NCBI GenBank assembly: GCA_045596365.1
Contig: JAZOCE010000009.1
Coordinates: 1-64,000, forward strand
DNA length: 64,000 nucleotides
Direction of reading: 5' to 3'
Source of the DNA: RGIG4079 sp045596365
Lineage (GTDB): Bacteria; Bacteroidota; Bacteroidia; Bacteroidales; Muribaculaceae
The translations under genes and the position numbers were made by a program. The number at the start of each line of letters is the position of its first letter. The stretch's first letter is position 1. The notes beneath the pieces were generated by a model. It was not told where the DNA came from. It worked only from the letters and a program-made list of their open reading frames with translations, and did not search any database. Below, piece by piece: positions 17,013-26,453 of this stretch.

Positions 17013-18917
17013 TTATACGAACAATCGATGTAAATCATCAATAGATATTATACTGACAACGAGTTTTCCATCAGGAGTGTAATTAGGCGTTGCGAGTTTA
17101 AATAAATCGCTCATGAGATGCTCCATATCGGCTTGTGTTAACGATTGTCCTACCTTTATTGATGCTGCATATGCCATTGACAATGCAATTTTCTCTTTCA
17201 ATCCGGCACCTATCTCCTCACCACTTTCAGTAACACTTTCTATCATCTTCAATATGGCGTCTTTAGAGTTCACTCCATCAATTACCGATGGAACTCCATT
17301 TATACTCCATGAGTTATCTCCAAGATACGAAACATCAAAACCCACCGCACATACCTCTTCATAAATACTTTCCATGATAGCATTTTGTGATGACGATAGT
17401 TGCAACACTTCTGGAAATATCACTCGTTGTGTTGACATAGCTCCAAGCTGAGCTAAGTCCATATATCTATCATATAAAATTCTGACATGTGCTCGTTGCT
17501 GATCTATTACCATCAAACCGGATTTCGATGGAGACAGAATATATCGATTTTTTATCTGTATAAAATTTGGGGCGACATCGTCAGACTCAATATCTAATTT
17601 AGATTGTACTATTACCTCCTCTTCTTGATTATCAGTAATTGCACCGATATCATTTATCGCACTTGCGCGTATATTTTCTATGCGATTATCTCGTTTACCT
17701 ATAAAATTGGCATATAATTTTTCCCAATCTCCGGTAACAACATTAGTTTCTCTACGCCAAGAAGATGACACACCTCCTCCACTTGATTTCGGAGCTGATG
17801 TAGTTGTTAACTTAGTAAACGGATTATATGACAAATCAAGTTCGATACCATGTTGAGCATTTGCATCTGGTTTAAATGCCGGAATATCAGGCATATCATC
17901 TGCATCAAAGTCTATTGATGGAACAGCATTAAACTTACCCAATGATTCTTTTATCGCAGCAACAAGAATTTGCCATATTAATTGCTCGTTTTCAAACTTG
18001 ATTTCATTCTTAGTCGGGTGAATATTCACATCAATCGTATCAGGAGCAACATTAAAATTCAAAAAATAATTAGGTTGTTCATCTGACGGTATTAGCTGCT
18101 CATAACACTGCATCACGGCCTTGTGGAAATATGGATGTCGCATGTTGCGACCATTAACAAAAAAATACTGAAGGGCATTGCGTTTTCTTGCACACTCTGG
18201 CAATCCTACAAATCCGGCGATTTTCACTATTGAGGTATCGGTCTCAACGGGAATGATTTGTTTTTCCAATGACTTGCCAAACAACTCCCCAATACGTTGT
18301 TTCAATGAACCTCGCAACAACTGATGCAATACAGCGTCATTATGAATAAGTGTAAATTCCAATTCCGGATTAACAAGAGCCAATCGCTCGAATTCTCGCA
18401 ATATATTACTTAATTCTACGGAATCCTTTTTCAAAAACTTGCGCCGCGCAGGAACATTGAAAAACAAATTTTTCACAATCATATTACTTCCGGGCTGGCA
18501 TGCCTCAGGTTCTTGGCTTTCTACTTTTGACCCATTTATTATCAATCTTGTACCAATGCTTTCATCCCTACGCATTGTACGCAAATCGACCTGAGCGATA
18601 GCGGCAATAGACGCAAGCGCTTCTCCTCTAAAGCCCATCGTGTTTAGAGCAAACAAATCAGCAGCCTGACTGATTTTTGATGTCGCATGTCGCTCAAATG
18701 CCAATCGCGCATCGGTGTCGCTCATTCCACATCCGTCATCCACAACTTGAATCAATGTGCGACCTGCATCTTTAAGAATAATCTGTATATGAGTAGCTCC
18801 GGCATCAACCGAATTTTCCACCAATTCCTTTATTACCGATGCCGGACGTTGAATAACCTCCCCTGCCGCTATTTGATTAGCGACCGAATCCGGCAAAAGT
18901 TTTATTACATCACTCAT
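17013..18917 (-). CDS. mutL: DNA mismatch repair protein MutL
   Basis: Couples MutS mismatch recognition to strand excision. The 634-residue protein has the GHKL ATPase motifs LVENSVDAGA, DDGCGM (about 60-65) and TMGFRGEAL (about 93-101), a transducer domain with the VNGRNM segment, a low-conservation linker (about 335-450) and a C-terminal dimerisation domain. Where nicking MutL proteins carry DQHA(X)2E(X)4E, this one reads DQQRAHVR (about 472-479), without the metal-binding glutamates, so it is predicted to lack endonuclease activity. A good promoter lies 23 bases upstream. Confidence 0.95.
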   Translation of the reverse strand: MSDVIKLLPDSVANQIAAGEVIQRPASVIKELVENSVDAGATHIQIILKDAGRTLIQVVDDGCGMSDTDARLAFERHATSKISQAADLFALNTMGFRGEALASIAAIAQVDLRTMRRDESIGTRLIINGSKVESQEPEACQPGSNMIVKNLFFNVPARRKFLKKDSVELSNILREFERLALVNPELEFTLIHNDAVLHQLLRGSLKQRIGELFGKSLEKQIIPVETDTSIVKIAGFVGLPECARKRNALQYFFVNGRNMRHPYFHKAVMQCYEQLIPSDEQPNYFLNFNVAPDTIDVNIHPTKNEIKFENEQLIWQILVAAIKESLGKFNAVPSIDFDADDMPDIPAFKPDANAQHGIELDLSYNPFTKLTTTSAPKSSGGGVSSSWRRETNVVTGDWEKLYANFIGKRDNRIENIRASAINDIGAITDNQEEEVIVQSKLDIESDDVAPNFIQIKNRYILSPSKSGLMVIDQQRAHVRILYDRYMDLAQLGAMSTQRVIFPEVLQLSSSQNAIMESIYEEVCAVGFDVSYLGDNSWSINGVPSVIDGVNSKDAILKMIESVTESGEEIGAGLKEKIALSMAYAASIKVGQSLTQADMEHLMSDLFKLATPNYTPDGKLVVSIISIDDLHRLFV

Positions 18918-18939
18918 CTATATCTTTATTTTAGGCAAA

Positions 18940-18970
18940 CAAAGATACAACAACCCATGCTCATATACAA
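18940..18970 (-). promoter_or_regulatory. Promoter of mutL
   Basis: TATCTTTG (reverse complement of 18940-18947) and TTG (18968-18970) are separated by 20 bases, a full Bacteroidetes promoter match. It predicts a leader of only about 15 nt. Confidence 0.7.
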
Positions 18971-18997
18971 GCCATTTTATCTACACAATATCAACAA

Positions 18998-21262
18998 TCA
19001 TTTCAATTGCGATAATCGCTCGGAATCTCCCACAAGCCACACGATATCCCCCACTTCAAATGGGACTTCTCCGGTTGGTTTAATATATTCATCGTCTCGC
19101 TGAATTGCAACAACAAGCGCCGAGTAATCATTGCGTAATGAGGCTGTCGCTGTTGTTTTACCCAACAATGGCGAGTTATCAGTCAACTGAATATTAAACA
19201 TTTTCACTTTTATATGCGCATCTCCGTTTTCGGGCTCATCATGTGCCTCAATCACTGGTAATAATCGTTGAAGTTGTTCATCGGTACCTATTATCCCTAA
19301 CACATCACCCGGAAATATGCGAGTATCACCTTTGGGGATAAGGATTGTAGATGCTCCACGTTGAATACTTACTATATTCACACCATATTGTTTACGCAGA
19401 TTAGAGTTTTTCAATCGTTCTCCCACAAACGGACAATTATATCCAACTTCCATATAAGCTAAGTGCAAATCACTAATAAGACTATTATTTTTCCCACTTT
19501 TGCGCAATTCTCGTTCATTTAGGTTGTTCATAAATTTTGATTCGATATTGCGCATGCGGCGTTTAACCTTTTTAGAGAAGAAGAAAATAATCATAATAAA
19601 TACGGCGAGACCAAAAGTTATACCCACTGCCATTGAATAAATAGAGGTTAACACATAAACGACAAAGCCTAATGCTAATATAAATCGAAATATTGACATT
19701 ACAATCAAGGGGACATCAAAATGTGCATTAGCTGCTCTCAACCTCTTCCGTTCAATTTTCTTTGACACCGGATAGGACAGTGCCAACAAGAATGGAGCCA
19801 TAGCCACTAACGTAATTATACTTCCGGTCAATTTGTACCACGCTGGCATTACACTTATCAACCAGGGTAATACTATTTTAAGTGATATTAATGATATCGC
19901 AATCAATACTATTGAATATAGCATCACTCGCCACAAATAGCGTTTAAATAACGATGCCCATAGTTTTCCTGTTTCACTCTCACTTGTAGCACTCTGTGAA
20001 TATCTATCTATTAAGAACTGTAGGCGTCGTGGCAAATGTTTCTCGATAAAATCACACACAGGATTAGACATTTTTATAAAATATGGCGTTGTGAATGTTG
20101 TTAACACCGACACTGCAACAACAATCGGATATATCGTCGGGTCCAATACGCCCAAAGATAAACCCAAAGATGCTATAATAAATGCAAATTCCCCTATTTG
20201 TGTCAATGAAAAGCCGGATTGTAGCGCTACCCGCAAAGACTGTCCGGTAACCAGCATCCCAAATGTGCCAAAGAATATCATTCCCAATATAACGACTCCT
20301 GACAAGATTAATATCGGAGATATATATTCAACTATGATAACGGGATCAACCATCATTCCTACAGAGATAAAAAATACAGCACCAAATAAATCTTTCACCG
20401 GTGCAACTACCTTCTCTATACGCTCAGCCATGCTTGTTCCCGCAAGAATTGAGCCCATCACAAATGCCCCCAAAGCCAACGAGAAGCCACAATATACCGA
20501 AAATACTGCCATTCCGAGGCACAATCCCATTGACACTACAAGCAATGTTTCGCTATTTAAAAATCGACGTGTGGCATTAAATAGTGATGGCAATACAAAC
20601 ACTCCTACAAGGAACCACATCACCAAGAAAAACACAAGTTTTCCCACACTATATAGCATCTCTCCCCCCTCGACACTATTATTTACTGCAATAGAGGATA
20701 GTATAACCATCATTAATACAGCAAATAAATCCTCTACTATCAATACAGCAAATACCATTGACGCAAACTTCTTTTGGCGCAAATTCATATCGGTAAATGC
20801 CTTAATAATAATTGTTGTTGACGACATTGACAACATTCCTCCAAGGAACAGACTATTTATATTTGAGAATCCCAAGAAATGCCCTATTGCAAATCCGCCT
20901 GCCATCATTCCCATTACGATTATGAGTGCCGTTACTACTGCCGAGCCTCCCACATTTAGCAGTTTTTTGAAGCTAAACTCAAGTCCAAGCGAAAATAGCA
21001 ATACAACAATACCTATCTGAGCCCAAAATTCAATGTTTTCTTCAGTTGTAACAGATGGAATATATTCAAAATGAGGGCTCGCCAAAAAACCGGCAACAAT
21101 ATACCCCAACACTACCGGCTGTTTCATCCATTTAAACAATACGGTAACAACTGCTCCAAGTATTAGAATTAAGGCTAAATCAGATATTAGACTCTCTATA
21201 TTTAATTCAGCAACAGATGCGACTGCGTCTGTTACTTGCGCCATAATTAATAATGTTGTCAT
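18998..21262 (-). CDS. CPA2-family cation:proton antiporter with two RCK_C domains
   Basis: Inner-membrane monovalent cation/H+ antiporter of the KefB/GerN type, for K+ or Na+ homeostasis. The 754 residues contain an Na_H_Exchanger domain of about 12 helices (about 25-410; conserved SLGLEFSFKKL, GALLSMSSTTIIIKAFTD-like region, SGFSLTQIGEFAFI) and an extra helical segment (about 435-560). Two tandem TrkA_C/RCK_C domains follow (about 605-670 and 685-754). No RCK_N nucleotide-binding domain is present. An alternative start is the second ATG (21241). It is the last gene of a tight operon with the MgtC-like and coiled-coil genes, 11 bases apart. Confidence 0.9.
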   Translation of the reverse strand: MTTLLIMAQVTDAVASVAELNIESLISDLALILILGAVVTVLFKWMKQPVVLGYIVAGFLASPHFEYIPSVTTEENIEFWAQIGIVVLLFSLGLEFSFKKLLNVGGSAVVTALIIVMGMMAGGFAIGHFLGFSNINSLFLGGMLSMSSTTIIIKAFTDMNLRQKKFASMVFAVLIVEDLFAVLMMVILSSIAVNNSVEGGEMLYSVGKLVFFLVMWFLVGVFVLPSLFNATRRFLNSETLLVVSMGLCLGMAVFSVYCGFSLALGAFVMGSILAGTSMAERIEKVVAPVKDLFGAVFFISVGMMVDPVIIVEYISPILILSGVVILGMIFFGTFGMLVTGQSLRVALQSGFSLTQIGEFAFIIASLGLSLGVLDPTIYPIVVAVSVLTTFTTPYFIKMSNPVCDFIEKHLPRRLQFLIDRYSQSATSESETGKLWASLFKRYLWRVMLYSIVLIAISLISLKIVLPWLISVMPAWYKLTGSIITLVAMAPFLLALSYPVSKKIERKRLRAANAHFDVPLIVMSIFRFILALGFVVYVLTSIYSMAVGITFGLAVFIMIIFFFSKKVKRRMRNIESKFMNNLNERELRKSGKNNSLISDLHLAYMEVGYNCPFVGERLKNSNLRKQYGVNIVSIQRGASTILIPKGDTRIFPGDVLGIIGTDEQLQRLLPVIEAHDEPENGDAHIKVKMFNIQLTDNSPLLGKTTATASLRNDYSALVVAIQRDDEYIKPTGEVPFEVGDIVWLVGDSERLSQLK

Positions 21263-21273
21263 ATTTATATATT

Positions 21274-21987
21274 TTAGACACCCACAGATAATAGCAAGGT
21301 GTTATTCAATTGTTTTAAGGCACTTAATAGTTTAGGATAATCTGTTGATTCTTTAGCAACTATAGCAAAATTAATGCGGGTGATGTTTTCACTATAGTCA
21401 TATTCAATATGCACATTGCTCATGTGTATATTATATATAATCATCACTCGTTTATAATCATCAATATTATTGACGATGCCGACTACTTTTACTTTGAGAA
21501 TGCGTGTTTCCGAACCAATTTTTATTCTGTGTTCAAATTTCTCAAGTTGAACAAGAATAAACAAAATCAATAAAGTTGCTATAATTGACAACACATACAA
21601 ACCAACACCCACAGCCATTCCTAATGTTGCCACCATCCATATTCCGGCGGCTGTAGTCAATCCTTTCACTGAGCCCTTCATTTGGATAATTGCACCGGCA
21701 CCAAGAAATCCGACTCCCGTAATAACCTGTGCAGCAATGCGTCCTGGATCTCCATTTTTCAGTCCAAGATAGACCTGTGGAACATATATAGATATCAACA
21801 TTGCAAGAGTCGCCCCCATTGAAATTAATGCAAATGTGCGCACTCCGGCAATCTGGCCTTTTCGCTTTCGTTCAAGACCAATAACCGACCCTAATATCAG
21901 GCTAAGGCACATTTTGAATATAGCAGAAGCTGTTGTAACCTCTGTACCGGCTATTTCTGCAACAAAATCATGCCACGATAATATCAT
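21274..21987 (-). CDS. MgtC/SapB-family membrane protein
   Basis: Inner-membrane protein of 237 residues. Four to five helices carry the MgtC signatures GSVIGLERKRKGQIAGVRT and GVGFLGAGAI, with TTAAGIW after them. A C-terminal soluble ACT-like domain follows (about 150-237). MgtC proteins affect Mg2+ adaptation and, in Salmonella, inhibit the F-type ATP synthase; generic SapB-type homologues are less well understood. It sits 8 bases after the coiled-coil gene and 11 before the antiporter gene, pointing to a joint role in cation or membrane-potential homeostasis. Confidence 0.87.
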   Translation of the reverse strand: MILSWHDFVAEIAGTEVTTASAIFKMCLSLILGSVIGLERKRKGQIAGVRTFALISMGATLAMLISIYVPQVYLGLKNGDPGRIAAQVITGVGFLGAGAIIQMKGSVKGLTTAAGIWMVATLGMAVGVGLYVLSIIATLLILFILVQLEKFEHRIKIGSETRILKVKVVGIVNNIDDYKRVMIIYNIHMSNVHIEYDYSENITRINFAIVAKESTDYPKLLSALKQLNNTLLLSVGV

Positions 21988-21995
21988 GTTGTGTT

Positions 21996-22919
21996 CTATT
22001 TTTTTAATGTAAATTTCTTTGATGCTAAACGATAATCATCGGCAAATAGTTCTACCATATATTCTCCTGGATTTAGAACTGTATTTACATCCCAATAAAT
22101 ATTGATATCGGCAATTTCCTCGCCTGCATACTCTATCGTCTTGCGAGCCGTACATTGCAATGATGCTCCCTCAAACTCAAATGAGCCTGCATCTCCAAGA
22201 AGATTTCCTTCTGGCGTTGTTATGCGCAAATAAATTACTTTTTCTCCCACAGGTGTTGAATTATTTTGAGGGATAGTAAATGAGACCATCAGTTGTTTAG
22301 CCTTCTTCACCTTTTTCTCTGTTTTACCATTCTTTTTCAAAGGAGTCAACGACAAGCCTGTTACATTGAGTTTTTCAGCCAACGTCATGCGTTCCGACAA
22401 CTCTTCGTTTTTGCGTGTTGCCTCTTCTACTCGCTCTGACAATTCTGCATTGCGATTCTTTATCTTCTTATTTTCTGCCTTAAGACCTGCATTTTCTTTA
22501 CCCAATGAATCTATTTGCGCTACATAGTGGCGAAGAATTCCTTTTAGGGTTTCTATTTCCGACTGCAACTCTTTTATGCGTGCAGCACTCTTCTTTTTTT
22601 CACTGTTCAATTCTTGCAAAAGCTTCTCCACTTTACTTTTTGCAGCCGCATATTTTATTAGAATTGAATCATTAGCTAATTTTTGTGCTTGATTTTCATA
22701 TTGCACAAATTCATCATTCAATGCTTGATATTCCCCGGCAAGTTGTAGTTGTTCATTAGTCAATTGCAATTGTTCATTTTCTGCTACAATCTCGCTCACT
22801 TTGCTTCCCATAACAGATGTAATTACTATCAAAGCAATTACAACCACAGCGAGTACACCTCCTAAAATAACAACTATTTTCTTTAATTTATCAGGATCTA
22901 AATTCAAATCTAATTTCAT
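21996..22919 (-). CDS. Membrane-anchored coiled-coil protein, unknown function
   Basis: The 307 residues have a short cytoplasmic start, one transmembrane helix (about 15-37), a long coiled coil (about 40-185, with runs such as ENEQLQLTNEQLQL and LKAENKKIKNRNAEL) and a C-terminal beta-rich domain (about 205-305, including YLRITTPEGNLLGDAG and NPGEYMVELF). The beta domain would be periplasmic. I know no assigned function. As first gene of an operon with MgtC-like and antiporter genes it may organise or sense at the envelope. A -7 box lies 28 bases upstream. Confidence 0.8.
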   Translation of the reverse strand: MKLDLNLDPDKLKKIVVILGGVLAVVVIALIVITSVMGSKVSEIVAENEQLQLTNEQLQLAGEYQALNDEFVQYENQAQKLANDSILIKYAAAKSKVEKLLQELNSEKKKSAARIKELQSEIETLKGILRHYVAQIDSLGKENAGLKAENKKIKNRNAELSERVEEATRKNEELSERMTLAEKLNVTGLSLTPLKKNGKTEKKVKKAKQLMVSFTIPQNNSTPVGEKVIYLRITTPEGNLLGDAGSFEFEGASLQCTARKTIEYAGEEIADINIYWDVNTVLNPGEYMVELFADDYRLASKKFTLKK

Positions 22920-22946
22920 TTTTTTATTGTATTATTTATTTTATCG

Positions 22947-22954
22947 CAAATTTA
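22947..22954 (-). promoter_or_regulatory. -7 element for the coiled-coil/mgtC/antiporter operon
   Basis: TAAATTTG (reverse complement of 22947-22954) matches TAnnTTTG. The nearest TTG is only 16 bases upstream, so the -33 part is weak. Confidence 0.45.
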
Positions 22955-22982
22955 ATAAATAGACCTCTTTCAATAAAATATT

Positions 22983-23011
22983 ATAGGCCCAAATTTAACA
23001 TTTGAGCCTAT
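22983..23011 (-). terminator. Hairpin past the ROK regulator gene
   Basis: ATAGGC-CAAAT and ATTTG-GCCTAT arms with one internal mismatch form a hairpin 30 bases past the ROK stop. The T-run on the minus strand (AATATTTTATT) is imperfect, so termination may be partial. Confidence 0.55.
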
Positions 23012-23040
23012 CCCTTAATTTATAATAACAATTTTATATA

Positions 23041-24264
23041 CTAAAATATAGAAGAATATGAATCTTCAAACAATCGGCTACGAGCCACCATACATGCACC
23101 TATCATACCCGCTTTCGCTCTTAACGATGATGCACACACTATTGTATCTTTATTTACTAAGTTTAATGAATATTTGCGTATTGCAGTCTTCATGGGCTGT
23201 ATTAAATAATCTCCGGTCATTGACAACAAACCTCCTATAACGACCATCTCCGGATTAAAAATATTTATTAATCCGGCTATCGCTTTACCCAAATTAATAC
23301 CAACCTCTTCTATCAATTCAATACACAAAATATCCTCATCATTTACAGCTTTTACTATTTTTTCAAGCGTAATATCTTTGCCTTCCTTTATATCATCGGA
23401 AAGCACCGAGATTTCCCCTATATTAACACGCTCTATCAACTTGCGATATACGGCATAACCTGATGCTTCTGTTTCAAGGCAACCTTTTTTCCCACAATGA
23501 CAGATAACTTGATTATCATAAACCGGGACATGACCAAACTCTCCCGCAAATCCCGATTTTCCTAAATAAATCTTTCCATCTATTACCATTCCCAAGCCAA
23601 TACCCCAACTTGCATTAATATACAATACATTTTTATGGGATTTAGCAGTGCCTTTCATGAATTCTCCATAGGTCATTGAGCGAGTGTCATTATCAACACA
23701 CACAGGATACCCCACCATTTCAGACATAATCTGAGCAAGTGGATCTTCGCCGAAATTAAACCAGCTATAACTATATCCGGAATCAGGATTTACACGACCA
23801 GATACATTTACACATATATTTAAGATTTTATCACTATCTATATCTAAAGCATCTATAAAATCACGTATTTGATTACAGAGTATTCGGAGACCGGCTTCAG
23901 AATTTTCAAATACATATGGTAAATTAATCTGATTTTCAATCATCTCACCGCTAAAATTAATCAATCCGATATTCATAGAATAGCGTCGGACATCAACACC
24001 GATAAAATATCCCGATGTCGGATTTAATCCATAAAGACTGGGATGACGCCCCCCACTTCGTTCCAACTTACCATATTCCGACAAAAGCCCTGACGCACAC
24101 ATTTCATCGATAAATTTAGTAACTGTTGGGATACTTAAATCCAATACAAGAGCCAGATCATTTATTGTAGAATTTCCATTATGAATATAATATGATATAA
24201 TGCGTTTCTTCATCAACGCACTTTTACTTCCGGTCTCAATTTCTCTTAGTAATGTATGTGTCAT
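23041..24264 (-). CDS. ROK-family transcriptional repressor (NagC/Mlc-like)
   Basis: Likely sugar-responsive repressor of the divergent PUL. The 407 residues have an N-terminal winged helix-turn-helix (about 20-70: STINDLALVLDLSIPTVTKFIDEM) fused to a ROK sugar-binding domain (about 85-395). The ROK marks GEFGH (241-245) and the zinc motif CHCGKKGC (255-262) are intact. NagC-type relatives respond to GlcNAc-6-phosphate and others to xylose or glucose; which applies here is unknown, but the HexNAc enzymes next door favour an amino sugar. Its gene is divergent from the first PUL gene across 245 bases that carry a pair of matching 15-bp sites. Confidence 0.92.
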   Translation of the reverse strand: MTHTLLREIETGSKSALMKKRIISYYIHNGNSTINDLALVLDLSIPTVTKFIDEMCASGLLSEYGKLERSGGRHPSLYGLNPTSGYFIGVDVRRYSMNIGLINFSGEMIENQINLPYVFENSEAGLRILCNQIRDFIDALDIDSDKILNICVNVSGRVNPDSGYSYSWFNFGEDPLAQIMSEMVGYPVCVDNDTRSMTYGEFMKGTAKSHKNVLYINASWGIGLGMVIDGKIYLGKSGFAGEFGHVPVYDNQVICHCGKKGCLETEASGYAVYRKLIERVNIGEISVLSDDIKEGKDITLEKIVKAVNDEDILCIELIEEVGINLGKAIAGLINIFNPEMVVIGGLLSMTGDYLIQPMKTAIRKYSLNLVNKDTIVCASSLRAKAGMIGACMVARSRLFEDSYSSIF

Positions 24265-24272
24265 GTTATAAA

Positions 24273-24287
24273 GTTAGTAAATATTTT
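24273..24287 (-). promoter_or_regulatory. Candidate ROK operator, copy 1
   Basis: GTTAGTAAATATTTT reads AAAATATTTACTAAC on the minus strand. It matches the site at 24430-24444 in 14 of 15 bases, in inverted orientation. It lies between the ROK promoter and the ROK start codon, the expected place for autorepression. Confidence 0.45.
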
Positions 24288-24306
24288 GTCGTTAGTGTTT
24301 GTATTG

Positions 24307-24336
24307 CAAAGTTAAAAAAAACTTTTAAATTAACAA
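24307..24336 (-). promoter_or_regulatory. Promoter of the ROK regulator gene
   Basis: TAACTTTG (reverse complement of 24307-24314) and TTG (24334-24336) are 19 bases apart, matching the Bacteroidetes consensus. The predicted leader of about 35 nt contains candidate operator copy 1. Confidence 0.65.
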
Positions 24337-24429
24337 TCATTTATTAAAACCATATTATTTTAAATCGACGATTTGCACTACTCTATCTTTCTGCAAATTT
24401 TTAAACCAAATTTCGTGATTAAATTATTA

Positions 24430-24444
24430 AAAATATTTACTTAC
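24430..24444 (+). promoter_or_regulatory. Candidate ROK operator, copy 2
   Basis: AAAATATTTACTTAC, one base different from the inverted copy at 24273-24287. It lies 28 bases ahead of the -7 element of the 14-gene operon, right beside the -33 region, where a bound repressor would block polymerase. Confidence 0.45.
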
Positions 24445-24471
24445 TTGTTTTTTTATATTAAATATAATTCA

Positions 24472-24479
24472 TATATTTG
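24472..24479 (+). promoter_or_regulatory. -7 element of the PUL operon
   Basis: TATATTTG matches TAnnTTTG, 31 bases before the first PUL start codon. The nearest TTG (24445-24447) is 24 bases upstream, longer than the usual 19-20, so the promoter may be weak or activator-dependent. Confidence 0.55.
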
Positions 24480-24509
24480 CATTAAATCTTAAATGCGTTA
24501 ATATTACTA

Positions 24510-26447
24510 ATGAAACATATTGCAACAAAAAAAATGAATTTTATAGCAACAAATAGCATAAAATCCATTTTTGTTACCATTATCACTGCATTCTCATGCC
24601 TATGTAATGCATATTGTCAAGTATCCCAAAACACAGATATTCTAATTGTCGGTGGCGGAGCAAGTGGTGTATCGGCTGGTGTACAAGCTGCAAGAATGGG
24701 TGCATCGGTTATAATCGTCGAAGAAACATCTTGGGTGGGTGGCATGTTAACATCTGCAGGAGTAAGTGCGATTGATGGCAATAACGATCTTCCCTCCGGA
24801 ATGTGGGGTGAATTCAAAGACTCTCTCGTAAACCATTATGGCTCAGCCGAAGCGCTTCAAACAGGATGGGTGAGCTATGTACAATTTGAGCCATCTGTCG
24901 GCAACAAAATTTTCAAAAACATCATCTCCAAAGAACAGAAAATACAATTACTTCTAAATACGAAATTAGAAACACTTAGATACAATCAAAAAGGTAAATG
25001 GATTGCACAATTAAAAGATTGCAATGGGGGGATTAATGTCATTTCAGCTTCTATAATTATTGACGCAACAGAGTTGGGTGACATTGCAAAAATGACAGGG
25101 ATAAAATATGACATAGGCATGGAAAGTCGCAATTTCACAAAAGAGGAGATTGCGCCTGAGCATGCCAATGGAATTATTCAAGACCTAACCTATGTCGCAA
25201 TTCTGAAAGACTATGGAAAAGACGCAACTATTGAAAAACCGGAAGGATATGATCCTTCAATGTATGCTTGTTCTTGTATCAACGAACTATGCACAAACCC
25301 TTCTGAGCCGGATCGCATGTGGAGTCACGACATGATGATTACCTACGGGAAATTACCAAATGACAAATACATGATAAACTGGCCAATAGAAGGAAACGAT
25401 TATTATTTAGACATAATCGAGCAATCTCCGAAAGAACGACAAGAAGCATTAAAGAGTGCCAAAAACTTCACTCTTGGGTTCATTTATTTTCTTCAAACAG
25501 AGTTAGGGTTTAATACATTGGGGCTTGCCGACGATGAATTTCCCACTGCCGACAAGCTTCCATTCATCCCTTACCATCGTGAAAGCCGACGCATTCATGG
25601 GGAAGTGAGATTTACACTAAACCACATCACACAACCCTACTCTCAGGAAGACGCGCTCTATCGCACAAGCATTGCTGTAGGAGACTATCCGGTGGATCAT
25701 CACCATGCAAGATATACCGGTACTGAAGAACTGCCTCGTTTATATTTCCATCCGGTACCATCATTTGGTTTACCACTCGGGACATTAATTCCTCAAGGAG
25801 TTGATAACCTAATTGTAGCAGAGAAATCAATCTCTGTTTCAAACATCGTCAACGGAACAACTCGTCTACAACCGGTTGTACTGCAAATTGGTACTGCTGC
25901 CGGTACACTTGCGGCACTTGCGGTAAAAGAAAACATCACTCCGGCGCAAGTGAGTGTAAGACAGGTACAACGCTCAATCCTTGAAGCAGGAGGATATCTG
26001 ATGCCATACCTTGATGTAGCTAAAGGTGACACACGTTTTAAAGCCTATCAACGTATTGGAGCAACAGGTATTTTAAAAGGAGAAGGGCGCAATGTTGGGT
26101 GGGCTAATCAAACATGGTTGAGAGCCGATACACTATTATTATCGACCGAACTCGATGGGTTAAAGGAGATATTTCCCAAAATGACTTACCGCTTACCATC
26201 AAATACGATTGCATTAACCTATAAAGATGCAATTGACTTGATAGAAAACATAGCAGACACTCACCACATCAAAACCGGAGACGTCAAGAACTCCGTATCA
26301 GAGATATTAAAGAAGTATGACATCACTGAATACAATAATTCTCAGAATATTAAACGAGGTGATTTTGCCATTTTGATTGATGAAATTCTTAATCCATTTG
26401 AATACATGGACATATCACTGAAAGGCAAATTCATAAGAAAAGAATAA
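24510..26447 (+). CDS. Exported FAD-dependent oxidoreductase (PF12831 type)
   Basis: Flavoprotein of 645 residues, first gene of the PUL. A signal peptide (about 1-36) is followed by a dinucleotide-binding fold with IVGGGASGVSAGVQAARMG (about 46-64) and VEETSWVGGM. The C-terminal part (DVAKGDTRFKAYQRIGATGILKG) resembles the tail seen in exported Bacteroidetes members of this family. It would act in the periplasm or at the surface. Family members are widespread in PULs, but the substrate is generally not established; oxidation of a sugar hydroxyl is a reasonable inference. The next gene starts six bases on. Confidence 0.85.
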   Translation: MKHIATKKMNFIATNSIKSIFVTIITAFSCLCNAYCQVSQNTDILIVGGGASGVSAGVQAARMGASVIIVEETSWVGGMLTSAGVSAIDGNNDLPSGMWGEFKDSLVNHYGSAEALQTGWVSYVQFEPSVGNKIFKNIISKEQKIQLLLNTKLETLRYNQKGKWIAQLKDCNGGINVISASIIIDATELGDIAKMTGIKYDIGMESRNFTKEEIAPEHANGIIQDLTYVAILKDYGKDATIEKPEGYDPSMYACSCINELCTNPSEPDRMWSHDMMITYGKLPNDKYMINWPIEGNDYYLDIIEQSPKERQEALKSAKNFTLGFIYFLQTELGFNTLGLADDEFPTADKLPFIPYHRESRRIHGEVRFTLNHITQPYSQEDALYRTSIAVGDYPVDHHHARYTGTEELPRLYFHPVPSFGLPLGTLIPQGVDNLIVAEKSISVSNIVNGTTRLQPVVLQIGTAAGTLAALAVKENITPAQVSVRQVQRSILEAGGYLMPYLDVAKGDTRFKAYQRIGATGILKGEGRNVGWANQTWLRADTLLLSTELDGLKEIFPKMTYRLPSNTIALTYKDAIDLIENIADTHHIKTGDVKNSVSEILKKYDITEYNNSQNIKRGDFAILIDEILNPFEYMDISLKGKFIRKE

Positions 26448-26453
26448 CGCATT

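Noticed and set aside
20091..21020. 309-residue plus-strand open frame opposite the antiporter gene
   Set aside because: Low-complexity Asn/Thr/Ile-rich translation with no domain. It is the complement of a conserved membrane protein gene.
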